The translations under genes and the position numbers were made by a program. Of a DNA stretch of 64,000 nt, positions 48,101 through 56,400 are shown piece by piece. The notes beneath the pieces were generated by a model, which ran no database searches, was not told the origin of the DNA, and saw only the letters and a list, made by a program, of their open reading frames with translations. The first letter of the stretch is position 1, and every line of letters begins with the position of its first letter. Source of the DNA: Tanytarsus gracilentus (taxonomy: Eukaryota; Arthropoda; Insecta; Diptera; Chironomidae); the NCBI GenBank assembly GCA_038502055.1, contig JAXRKN010000040.1, positions 1,302,001 to 1,366,000 of the forward strand, read 5' to 3'.

Positions 48101-51100
48101 AGACTAAAATTTTTATAATTTTGAGCGATGACTTGAATATTTTTACCTTTATGTAGTCATGATAATTTTATTTTTGGCTATTCTTATAATTGTTGCAGAA
48201 TTTTAAAAAAATAATTTTATTTTTAACCGCTGACCGCGTAGGTCTTCAAAACAGCAAGATGGGCTGAAACGGCGTTGCATTTCCAATAGCTCCGCTTCTT
48301 AGATTAGTACCCCATAGTTCTGAAAAATGGACATTAGTGGCACTCCTGGCCGACCATGATGGACATTCCTAAAAATCGTCAATGTCAATAAATTCTGATG
48401 CAATGCGGTTCAACGACATACATGAAGCCATAGTTCTGAAAAATGAATTAGTGGTACTCCTGGCCGGCCATGATGGCATTTCTAAAAATCGTCAATGTCA
48501 ATAAATTCTGTGCAATGACGGTTCAACGAATCATGAGCCATAGTTTGAAAAATGGAGATTAGTGGCACTCCTGGCCGGCATGATGACATTCTTAAAAATC
48601 ATCAATGTAATCGATTCCTGATGCAATGAGAGTTCAACGACATACATGAAGCATGTTTGAAAATGGACATTGTGGCCTCCTGGTCGGCCATGATGGAACT
48701 TAAAAATATAATGTCAATCGATTCTGATGCAATGACGAGTTCAACGACATACATGAAGCCATAGTTTGTAAAATGGGCTTTAGTGGCACTCCAGGCCGGC
48801 ATGATGGACACTCCTAAAAATCGTAATGCCAATCGATTCCTGATGAATTACGAGTTCAACGATACCCATGAAGCATATAAAAGAAAATTGTATGAAAAAG
48901 AATTTTTGCACTCAGGACGGTCCTTGAAGGTCATCCTAAAACTAAATACTTTTGCACAACTAGAGCCAAAACCCGATCTTTAGCCAAAACCCGAGTTAAA
49001 TCCGACCAGCCGTTCTTGAGATATGGCGTTCACTAAGATGTAAGAAAGTAAGAAAGTAAGAAAGTAAGAAAGTGAGAAAGTGAAAGTGAGAAAGTAAGAT
49101 ACTTAAATGGCTCTACTCCTCGTAGGATCAACCGATTTCTAATCTGTTTTCGCCAGTTTGTAGGGTTTGACTAGGCCTATCATTTGAGTATAAGTTTTGA
49201 TATTGAAAATGTAATGTCTTGGCACTAGGGGGAAAACAGGTTTTGGAAAAATAAAATTATATATAGCGGAGCTATAATAATTCAGCGTTCCATTCAGCTC
49301 AACATGAGTATGGATCATCCATCCGAAGGAATTTTCTAGGAATATTTACTAGGAAATTCCTAGGAATTTTTACTAGGAAATTTCCTAGGAATTTTTTTCC
49401 TCTACTTTTCCTAGGAAATTTCCTACGAAATTCCTAAGAATTCCTAGGAAATTATAAGGAATATTCCTAGGAAAATTCCTTCGGATGGATGATCAAGTCC
49501 CGCTCAACATATTAAAAATTATTAATCTTTTTAAAGAGTTTTAACTTGAATAATTTTGTTTTGATACAAAATTTAAAATACTTTGAAGTGTGTTTAAGGA
49601 TTAAGTTAATTAAAACTCACGAACAATAATTTATAAATGCTTTTACAGCGCAAACAAAAAAATCTTCTTATTTTTACTGTGACTCTGGTTTTTTGCACCA
49701 AATAGTAATAATTTAGGATAAAATTGTGGTGTAAAAAGTTATAAAATAATTCAAATTTGTAAAAATTTGCTCCAGGAACCGGTTAAAATGAGTTTTGTAA
49801 AACAAGTTGTGATATTGATTCCATACTCCTTTTGATGGGACCTGCTCGTCTATCCGCCAGCAAATTCTATAGAAATTCTGGCGAATAGACGAGCTACACG
49901 AAAATCATGAAATAATTGTTTGATAAAACTGGCATTATGAAATATATTCAAATGACATGAAAAATGGACATTAGTGGCACTCCTGAATGTCTATGATGGT
50001 AAAGTCCACCAACAAAGTCATCAATACCAATCAATTCCTGATCGAATTACGAGTTCAACGAGGTCCATGAAGTATGTTTGAAAATGCCCATTTGGCACTC
50101 CTGGCGACCATTATGGACCCGACTCGAAAATTATTTTAAAAATCAATTCTAATTGCAATTTAGACTCAATAAGAATTGAAGAATTTTTAATAATTTATAT
50201 AAACTAAAAAAATCTCAAATTTACTTGAAAAAAAATTTGGAAAGAACAATTAAAGAAGTTTTAAACGAAAGTGATTTTCGGTTTGCCCTATTTTTTCCGT
50301 TTTCTTCCGTTATTTTCTGTTTTCTTCCGTTTTTTCCGTATTCTTCCGTTTTTTCCGTTTTCTTCCGTTATTTTCCGTTTTTTGCTAAAAATTTTCCGTT
50401 TTTTCCGTTAAAACGGAAAGTGTCAGCCCCTTGTCAAAACTCATTAAATGAAGAAAGAAACACGTTTGAAGTGATAATATTAATAAAATTTAAAAATTTT
50501 ACTGTTTGTGAACACAAAATTATCAAAAATTACTTTTCAAATCTTAAAAAACAATTTTTAAAAAAATCAATCATGATAAATTTTATTTTTAATTATAAAT
50601 TATTTTCAATCTCTTGTCAGAGTATGGATCACCCAGCCATCAGAATTTCTGCAGAAAATATGCAGAAAATTTGCAGAAATTCTGCAGAAAATCTGCAGAT
50701 TATCTGCAGAAACCACAGAAATTCTGCAGAATTTTTAATAAAAAATTTAGTAAATTTTTTCGAGATTTCTAAAAAATAATCTGCAGAATTTCTGCAGAAA
50801 AAATAATCTGCAGAATTTCTGCAGAAAATAATCTGCAGAATTTCTACAGAAAAAATAATCTGCAGATTTTCTGCAGAAAAAAATTATCTGTAGAATTTCT
50901 GCAGAAAATATTGCATAGAAATGCTGAATTAAATAAAAAAATTTACAGCAATTTTATAAAAAATTATTTTTTATTTTTTAAAAAGGGGCATAACAAGCTT
51001 ATGAAATATTAATTGATTAATAAAGAAAATTGTTATGCGTTTTTGAGAATTTGAGATGTCATTAATCTATAAATTAAAAAATTCATTCGATTCTCAAAAG

Positions 51101-54100
51101 CTAAAACCTAAAAAAATGTTTTTTCTTAATTAATAATTTGATATCATTGGAAAGCTTATTAAAAAAGCAATCTTCTGATACCCAGGTTTAAGAAGTGACC
51201 AAGCTGTTATCAACCTCTTTTAGTAGATTGAATACTCTTGTGATATAAAACAAAAAAAAATTAATTTCCAACTCGAATTTAAAGAAATATTTTTCAGATC
51301 CAAATAAATGTTATATCATTGAATTTGTCATATAAAATCTCAAATTCTCAAAAACTCATAGGCTTGTTATGCCCCTTTTTAAAAAATAAAAAATAATTTT
51401 TTGTAAAATTGCTGTAAAAATTTTTATCTATGCAATATTTTCTGCAGAAATTCTACACATTATTTTTTTCTGCAGAAATTTTGCAGATTATTTTTTCTGT
51501 AGAAATTCTGCATATTATTTTCTGCAGAAATTCTGCAGATTATTTTTTCTGCAGAAATTCTGCAGATTATTTTCTGCAGAAATTCTGCAGAACAAAATTT
51601 ACTAAATTTTTTATTAAAAATTCTGCAGAATTTCTGTGGTTTCTGCAGATAATCTGCAGATTTTCTGCAGAATTTCTGCAAATTTTCTGCATATTTTCTG
51701 CAGAAATTCTGATGGCTGGATGATCAAGTCCCCTCTTGTCACTTCAACAGTCCATAAACACACACACACATGTTCGCATTTCGTTTCGCGAAAAATTTAT
51801 CCGCGAGTTCGAAGAGATTAAATTTTCACACTTGTTATAATTCTTTTTTCTTTCACTCTTTAAAGAAATTGTCGGAGGGAATTTTGCTGTTCGAAGATTG
51901 TTAATTCTTTAAGTCGCATGTCTTTCGAGAGATATCCGTCAAGGAAATTTTCGCCTCCTCACTATGAAAGCGATTCAAATCTTGATCACCATCGAACAAG
52001 CAGCAACGAGTGTAGAAGAAATATGTGGAAGATGTCGGGGATTTTACTCTTAATCGCATTTTAATAATATGCAATTTATCTACTGCATTTTGCATGTACT
52101 TTAGGGATGATTGAAAATGTTGTCACTTTTATGAAATTTACTTTTTGTTGCAAAAAACTTTTTCTTGATAAATTTAATAAAAAATAATTTGTGACAAAAT
52201 CAAGATTTAAACCCCTTTTACATAGCTGCTGGCTTGTTCCAAATTCAATAAAACGAAAAATGCTCAATTGCCATGTAGCGACAATCAACAAGTCGAAGTG
52301 ATTAAATATAGAGAACACATCAGCGACATTAAAAATCATATGAAAAATGTGGCGAGCAGAAGAGAATGTGAAGATGATCGCATTGTATACGAGTCGCGAT
52401 GATGAGGTGTGATTAGTGCCGCCGTGATCTTCTTTTCTCTCTCTCACTCATTTCTCAAATGCAGAAAAAAGAAAAGAGAAAAATCTTCACTAATCTCGCA
52501 CGGTATTAATCATACAATAAATTAAAATAATCCAATCGGATTTAAATAATTAATTTATATATTTCATTAGCGGCTTAACTAACACAAACACAAATGGTCA
52601 GTCAGAAGAAATGATTTTAAGTGCGAGCTTATTCACCGGATCTTTGTGTAATAATTCTGAATCAGTGAGGGAAAAATGAAACAGCTTAACCTTCACTTAA
52701 TATGCTCACATATTGCAGTGGCACTACAATCACATGCCGAGTAAGAAGTAGCGAAAAAGACAAAGCGATAAGTATTTGGTTGAGTGCGAGAGAAAGAAAA
52801 GTATTTCGCTATCCAGTTGATGGTGATGAGAGAATTAGAGAAAAATTTCTAGTTGGAGATTGTTGTAAATTGGGGTTTGTACGTAGTGCATGTAAATTTA
52901 TTGATTTTACTAAAAATTATTTTAAACAAACAAATTCAGAAACTAAACTGAAAAAAATTAAAATTAACATGCATGACTTAATTTTCAATCATCTATCAAA
53001 TATTTTCGCAAGTCACCCAGGAAGTTGAGCGCTCAGAGAATTTTTCTTGAGCCTCTTGTAGCATACTTTTCTCACTTTAAGTAACTAGATTAAGGCAAAT
53101 TGTGGTGGCAAAAAATCACACTCGAAAATTTCTATATATTTTCTTCGATTTATAAATAAAATTAATCTTATTATAGAGACATACATGTACATATATGTCT
53201 TAAGACTCCGTTCAAACACGGCAATATTGTGTATATTCATAATGACAAAGAAGAAAATCACATTTCGGATTATAAAACAAATATGAGTGCGCGGGGCTTC
53301 TCTTGTACGACAACGACCAAGTTAAGGCTGAAAAATTAGTATTTTGTCTTAAACTTAATTCGCTAAAATCTGTATTAATTTTTTCTCTCTCTCCATCATA
53401 CACCAAGAGGGAGAGACTCACATCTTATTAAAGAAGACGCGATATGAACTTTACGTACTCTTTTCCGTTCGCTTCCAAATCCTTGCAGATTATATTTATT
53501 TTCCAGATTTTCGAGAGAACTGCGAGTTGTAGCTGAGTGAGATTGCCGAAGAAAATAATACAAATTAATATCAAAATTGCTTGTTCTTGCCGTCGCAGAG
53601 CTTCAAAATCCTTCAGCGTTCATCTCTCTTCAAGAATGTAAAAAGGATTAAAATCGAGTTCAAAATATTAATTTGTAGCTTTGTTGCTTAATCTTTTAGC
53701 CTTCTTTAAGTCCTCACACTCCTCAGCTTCCTTAAATCCTCGAACATCGTCGTGTCTCAAGGATTGCGAGGGGTGGAAAAATTAAAATTTTGACACAAAT
53801 TTTACATAAAAATGGAAATTAGAAATTTGGTGACTTAATTTTTTGAATGACCCCCGCTGAATAAATTATTGCTAACCCCTTTTTCAAAAATAAACTTTTT
53901 TCTCACTATTGCGACGGGGTGGCACACAGCACAGCATCGAAGCGCGGTAGTTGGAAGGTGGAAGAAGAAGATGAGATAAGATGGATTTAAGTATCTCGAA
54001 CTGCGAACTGCTGTTGCTGATGCCTTCTTTACAAAATAATTTCATTTGAGAGGAAAATGAATTAAAGAGGATTAAGTGAGTGAGAGAGAAATACATGAAA

Positions 54101-56400
54101 TTCCCTGCTTCTCTCTACGATATCATTTGTTTAAATCAAAGTTCGCAATTTCGCTACTGTGATACGAAAAATAAATCTCAGACTCAAAATTAGATTGCGA
54201 TTGCGAGATATTAGCGCTTTGTACAGTTCAAAATTCGCCCTCTGTGTGTAATTCAATATCGGAGGCCTGAGCAGGGATTATTTCATTTGGGATTATCGTT
54301 TTCTCCTTTTCACAAATCACTTTATATATGTGCGCGTCTAAATTATATATGCGTGTGTATATTCAGAGCTAAAATGACATTAACTCTCGCCACATTTTTT
54401 CTTCCTCACTCCTCTCGATGCTCGTTTATATTCTCATGGATTCGCACACATTTCATGCGAATAATGGGGAGCTTTACATCGAGTGTTGGTAAATTGTAAA
54501 TTATCAAAAATTATTTATTGATATTTAAAGAATTGAAAATTCAAAAATTTGATAAATTTTTTTAAAAAATTCTCTAAATTTAAAAAATTCCATCCCTTGC
54601 GAATAATAAACGCATTACCCGCGAACATACGGAGTGAACAAGTGAAGGAGAATTTCGCTCGAAAAAAAATCATTATTTTAATTAAAATCGTATCAGATTA
54701 TCCCTAATCCGTTAAAAGATTATGTCATGGCAACGCTCTATGGAAGCAGTAGCGGAAAAATATTTTTCCATTTGAAATCACAATACACAAAAAATATATA
54801 TATATACGCATAGAATTAAGATCTATCTTTCAACTGAATATCTATCTCTCTTTTGGTTTTACGTGAAATTTCCTACATTAACATTCACATTTCTATATCG
54901 AGCATATCCATAGATTTATTGCGGCAAGGGAAATAAATTCTACACACACACATTTTGGATCTCTCTCTCAGCTTTCGAGAGCGAACGGATGAAAAAATGT
55001 AATATATAAATCCATAATCCCCAGATTAAGGATTAACTTGATTGATAATACAACGATATTCATTTTAGCACAGAGCGCTCGGAGGATTTTGCTTCTATGT
55101 GAATGTGAGTATAAGCAGGGAGGGGGAAATGGGGAGTTTATTCGCTGTTTATACATCATTTTGAGCACTCCATAAAAGCATTTTAGCAGCTCAGAGCTTG
55201 GAATTGCTGCTGAATGTCTCATTTGTTGTTGTTCTCTATGTGCTCGGCAAAAGAAGAAATGACGACAATGGATTTAGAGAGAAGTGAGTAGAGTGAGTCG
55301 AAGAAGGAAGGAAGAAAGGAATAAGAAAAACATTTCTTTATTCCGAGATCAAGAGATTTACTATTTTTTTTTATTTCGCAAGGAAGGGATAAACTCGCAG
55401 CCTGCTACTAGACATGAATGTATGAGTGTGTGTGTATGTTTGTTGTTTTAATATTTATTCGACATTCAACTCTTTAAGAAGTATCGTAATCGTTCAAAAT
55501 ATATAATGCCATTGAATTGAAATTTAGAACAGGCAAAAGGGCAGAAAGTGAGTGAGTGAGAGAGTGAACGAGCGTCATTAGAAGGGGAATTGACATATTT
55601 CATGATTACATTTAGTTCTTGTGTGTACTGCTCTATATATATTTAAAAAAGGGTTGAAAGCATTAGTCCTTTGCGCCCGGTAATAATTGCACAATGTGCT
55701 TCACTTTAAAATTATTTATTTTCACAGTAAGTAGTTGCAATTATTTAGCTACGGGTAAAAAAATGACAATTGAGGAAAAATGTGCATTTTTTCGAGTGTC
55801 GTTTTATCAATGACAAATTTATTGGTGAGCTTAAGACATGAGAAAACTTTTATTTAAATAAATTAAATATTTGAATATTTCCTGTTCACTTCAGTTGAAT
55901 CGAGTGCTCAAGAATTTATCGGATGAATAATTTTGTTGTTCGATAATATTTTAAGTGATCGAGGATATTAGAAATATTTTTTATGAATTTTAATAAAATT
56001 ATTTCAGTTTTTTAAAATGATTAATTTTTTGTGAAAATTAATCAAGCTTGAATTAAGTCAATTATTTTTTAAAAGTGATCCCATCAATTATTCAATTTAC
56101 AAAAACTGATCGCATTGCATGTTTCCTTAAAATTTTAGGAAGTCCAAAAAAAATTCTTAATTGCACATTCAGGTGCAAAAAAGGACACTGTTTCTAGGTA
56201 GATTTTTTCTACACACTTTTTCAGTCTTTCGTGTCCTTGAAAATTGCTCAATTCACACACAAATGCAGTTTTAGGATCTTTTTAAGTGGATAATTTGAAC
56301 TCACCTGTGTTACATTGGCTGCAACCCATGCTTCGGCAAATGTCTCCATTGCACTTTGAAAATCCATAGCACGACTCAACGCCGAGAGTGAATCAACCAT
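18011..56400 (-). CDS. dve: defective proventriculus: SATB-family double-homeodomain factor
   Basis: Seven coding exons spread over 38 kb join without a frame break into 827 residues: 56400-56305, 35506-35098, 23336-23127, 22917-22688, 19676-18851, 18791-18230 and 18161-18011. In order the protein has an N-terminal Ser/Pro/Asn-rich part (33-168), a SATB-type ubiquitin-like domain (about 170-270), a CUT-like segment (about 290-350), a first atypical homeodomain (about 420-490, VYWFKNARAAQKR), an acidic linker, and a second atypical homeodomain (about 731-805, VQFWFKNRRAKCKR). Both homeodomains have Lys at position 50 and extra residues before the recognition helix. Drosophila Dve is a K50 nuclear regulator acting in midgut/proventriculus, wing, leg joints and photoreceptors, and it feeds back on itself. 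Stops precede the ATG in frame (TAG four codons upstream). Extra 5' UTR exons or alternative first exons are likely but not located. Confidence 0.95.
18230..18791 (-). CDS. dve: dve exon 6: linker and first part of homeodomain 2
   Basis: The exon begins after TTTTCTTAG and ends TACAG|GTAATT in phase 2. It encodes a poly-Asn run (CAA-type trinucleotide repeat on the + strand at 18692-18717), Ser-Pro clusters, a Met/His-rich stretch, and then the arm and first helices of homeodomain 2 (DERRKRNRTFIDPVTEVPKL). The 68-bp intron to exon 7 interrupts the homeodomain between helix 2 and the recognition helix. Confidence 0.93.
18851..19676 (-). CDS. dve: dve exon 5: CUT-like segment and homeodomain 1
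   Basis: The acceptor TAAATTCCAG|ATTACT and donor TTAG|GTAAAA leave 275 codons plus one base. It encodes EEIRRKFDQWW in the CUT-like segment, a His/Gln-rich linker, homeodomain 1 (KTRMRTSFDPEMELPKLQRW through NNVVYWFKNARAAQKRAE), then a poly-Asp tract and several MSPP/MSPQ motifs. There are 51 residues from the helix-1 Phe (427) to the recognition-helix Trp (478), where a canonical homeodomain has 40. Confidence 0.95.
20380..20448 (+). other. G-run cluster, G-quadruplex candidate
   Basis: Six runs of four to seven G occur in 69 bases (20380-20384, 20391-20397, 20402-20405, 20413-20416, 20426-20430, 20445-20448) with T-rich or AG loops. This exceeds the usual four-run quadruplex pattern. It lies on the strand opposite the dve mRNA sense. 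It stands out sharply in DNA this AT-rich. Confidence 0.7.
20591..20899. repeat. 17-bp tandem array, about 18 copies
   Basis: The unit is CCATCATGTTCCATTTT, with a few CATT or CACTTT variants. Because 17 is not a multiple of three and contains no stop, all three + frames stay open and read the same 17-residue peptide repeat. The long ORFs here are therefore an artefact of the array. A TTTTTTC-rich tract precedes it (20562-20593) and a GAAAAAA-rich tract follows further on (21113-21160). Confidence 0.92.
20900..21000 (+). repeat. diverged satellite copy (family of 48.3-50.1 kb)
   Basis: The segment contains GAGTTCAACGATACCCATGA, then AGCCATATAAG, a GTATGAAAAATGGACATTA-like stretch and a GGC..GTGGCAC box. 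The same order is seen near 48851-48900 and in the tandem units to its left. It therefore belongs to the same dispersed family, 28 kb away in a different dve intron. Confidence 0.7.
21106..21165 (+). repeat. polypurine tract (GAAAAA-rich)
   Basis: Nearly 60 bases of A and G only, with repeated GAAAAAAG units. It is roughly complementary to the pyrimidine tract at 20562-20593, on the far side of the 17-bp array and satellite copy. The pair could form a weak foldback. Confidence 0.7.
22688..22917 (-). CDS. dve: dve exon 4: end of ubiquitin-like domain
   Basis: The exon lies between TTCTCACTTTAG|GA and GATGAG|GTAAGA, and joins exon 3 in phase 1 and exon 5 in phase 0. It encodes KNWKPLPLDKITDNTLISVS followed by an alternating hydrophobic strand (TSSVTLKITIIR) and a Leu-rich helix (EIKDKLLKLLILQ), matching the end of the SATB-type ubiquitin-like domain and the start of the CUT-like region. 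Confidence 0.88.
23127..23336 (-). CDS. dve: dve exon 3: start of ubiquitin-like domain
   Basis: The exon lies between TTCTTACAG|CA and CCAAAG|GTATTT. It encodes SLPLHCVVESVPSLQASFQV through CDIVTIALQRLGYSSD, typical of the SATB/Dve ubiquitin-like oligomerisation domain. The donor GTATTT is weaker than the others. The 209-bp intron to exon 4 keeps phase 1. Confidence 0.88.
23337..35097 (-). other. dve: dve intron 2 (11.8 kb), putative regulatory DNA
   Basis: The donor is GTGAGT at 35097 and the acceptor AG at 23338-23337. No convincing coding exon or mobile element was found. The ORFs on either strand lack domains and splice partners. The intron contains many GA/CT dinucleotide runs and an evident excess of GGATTA/TAATCC, the K50 homeodomain site class. 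Slightly GC-richer islands occur near 32.0-32.4 and 32.7-33.6 kb. Confidence 0.7.
35098..35506 (-). CDS. dve: dve exon 2: low-complexity N-terminal region
   Basis: The exon lies between AATCTTTCAG|ACACAA and GTTAATG|GTGAGT, with 136 codons plus one base. It encodes TQALALTRPKTPKKEQSGSP and a Ser/Asn/His/Gln-rich disordered stretch ending ERKDFDFSKVN. It joins exon 1 in phase 0 and exon 3 in phase 1. Composition and exact splice phases support it; there is no folded domain. Confidence 0.85.
41576..41593. repeat. perfect 18-bp palindrome
   Basis: ATGTGTGTGCACACACAT is fully self-complementary around GTGCAC. It is probably a microsatellite-derived palindrome in dve intron 1. Confidence 0.7.
45615..45750. 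repeat. 136-bp inverted-repeat segment, MITE-like
   Basis: The left end AACCCTGTTCTTACTTTTTT pairs with the right end, whose complement begins AACCCTGTTTTTTTTCTTAC. An internal hairpin (GGATGTG...CACATCC) lies near the left end. No target duplication is evident, so an origin as a transposable element is only suggested. Confidence 0.4.
47880..47960 (+). repeat. CCGTTTTCTT-type subterminal array, left
   Basis: A pyrimidine-rich stretch built from TTTTTTCC and TTCCGTTTTCTTCCGTTATT units, just inside the left end of the hAT-like element. A matching array lies at the right end in the same orientation. Confidence 0.75.
48316..48890. repeat. satellite array, five ~110-bp units
   Basis: Five diverged tandem units start near 48319, 48434, 48546, 48658 and 48767. 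Each contains AAAATGGACATTAGTGGCAC, a CTCCTGGCCGGCCATGATGG-like box, AAAATCGTCAATGTCAAT, and GTTCAACGACATACATGAAG. Small deletions vary the unit length. A + ORF (48783-48983) and a minus ORF (48602-48832) overlap it by chance. Confidence 0.88.
49040..49098 (+). repeat. GTAAGAAA microsatellite
   Basis: An eight-base unit repeated about seven times, with GTGAGAAA variants at the right. On the + strand every unit looks like a 5' splice donor (GTAAG), but dve is transcribed from the other strand. Confidence 0.85.
49306..49501. mobile_element. foldback element A, 196 bp, 9-bp target duplication
   Basis: Starts GAGTATGGATCATCCATCCG and ends with GGATGGATGATCAAGTCCC. The arms are inverted copies (GATCATCCATCCGAAGGAAT in both). 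The 9-bp sequence GCTCAACAT flanks it exactly on both sides (49297-49305 and 49502-49510). The inside is a dense array of the palindromic decamer TTCCTAGGAA and variants. It lies within the hAT-like element and so inserted after it. It has no coding capacity. Confidence 0.88.
49844..49894. repeat. 17-bp-stem hairpin
   Basis: GCTCGTCTATCCGCCAG (49844-49860) and CTGGCGAATAGACGAGC (49878-49894) pair over 17 positions with a single mismatch (G-U if transcribed) around a 17-base loop. It is inside the hAT-like element. Confidence 0.8.
49959..50120. repeat. satellite copies, about 1.5 units
   Basis: The segment has AAAAATGGACATTAGTGGCA, CAATTCCTGATCGAATTACG, then AGTTCAACGAGGTCCATGAA and a second start (GAAAATGCCCATTTGGCACT). 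It is the same family as the array at 48316-48890, 1.1 kb away, and still within the hAT-like element. Confidence 0.8.
50290..50415 (+). repeat. CCGTTTTCTT-type subterminal array, right
   Basis: About ten CCGTT units alternate as TTCCGTTTTCTTCCGTTATT and TTTTCCGTATTC just inside the right end of the hAT-like element. The + ORF at 50225-50779 runs through it and out into the flanking DNA, so it is not a gene. Confidence 0.78.
50620..51732. mobile_element. foldback element B, 1113 bp, 9-bp target duplication
   Basis: Starts GAGTATGGATCACCCAGCCA and ends TGGCTGGATGATCAAGTCCC, matching element A at both termini. CTCTTGTCA flanks it exactly (50611-50619 and 51733-51741). Each arm (about 50620-51060 and 51335-51732) contains 13 CTGCAG sites, mostly in the decamer TTCTGCAGAA. 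The arms also carry a paired inner block, AAAAGGGGCATAACAAGC near 50980 with its complement near 51360. The AT-rich middle has no transposase. Long arms made of short repeats with 9-bp duplications resemble Drosophila FB elements (Mutator-related). Confidence 0.9.
56305..56400 (-). CDS. dve: dve exon 1: initiation exon
   Basis: The ATG at 56400 begins MVDSLSALSRAMDFQSAMET and the exon ends GTAACACAG|GTGAGTT after 32 codons in phase 0, matching exon 2. An in-frame TAG lies four codons upstream. The encoded stretch is amphipathic (AMETFAEAWVAANVTQ). It is 20.8 kb from exon 2, so an alternative promoter nearer exon 2 is possible. Confidence 0.82.

Larger units (their letters stand above)
47850..50433. 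mobile_element. hAT-like non-autonomous element, 2.6 kb, nested insertions
   Basis: The left end CAAGGGGCTGGCACTCTCCG and the complement of the right end CAAGGGGCTGACACTTTCCG match at 18 of 20 bases. An identical 8-bp target duplication, TCAAAACT, flanks it (47842-47849 and 50434-50441). An 8-bp duplication with a CA(A/G)GGG-type terminus suits the hAT superfamily. No transposase reading frame is present. Both ends carry TTTTCCGTTTTCTTCCG-type arrays. The interior holds satellite units, a microsatellite, a hairpin and a nested foldback element. The superfamily call is inference from ends and duplication length. Confidence 0.8.
35507..56304 (-). other. dve: dve intron 1 (20.8 kb), hosts nested repeats
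   Basis: The donor is GTGAGT at 56304 and the acceptor AG at 35508-35507. From 35.5 to 47.8 kb and from 51.7 to 56.3 kb I see AT-rich intron with GA/CT and GT microsatellite runs (for example TG repeats at 43380-43394) and no gene. Between 47.85 and 51.73 kb lies a cluster of transposon-derived elements entered separately. Confidence 0.75.

Noticed and set aside
48602..48983. ORFs on both strands over the satellite
   Set aside because: They lie in diverged satellite units with no shared frame between units.
50225..50779. 184-codon + ORF
   Set aside because: It runs from the CCGTTTT array across the border of the hAT-like element, its target duplication and into foldback B, so it is not a single functional unit.
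51430..51723. 97-codon + ORF and overlapping minus ORF
   Set aside because: Both are readings of the TTCTGCAGAA arm of foldback B.
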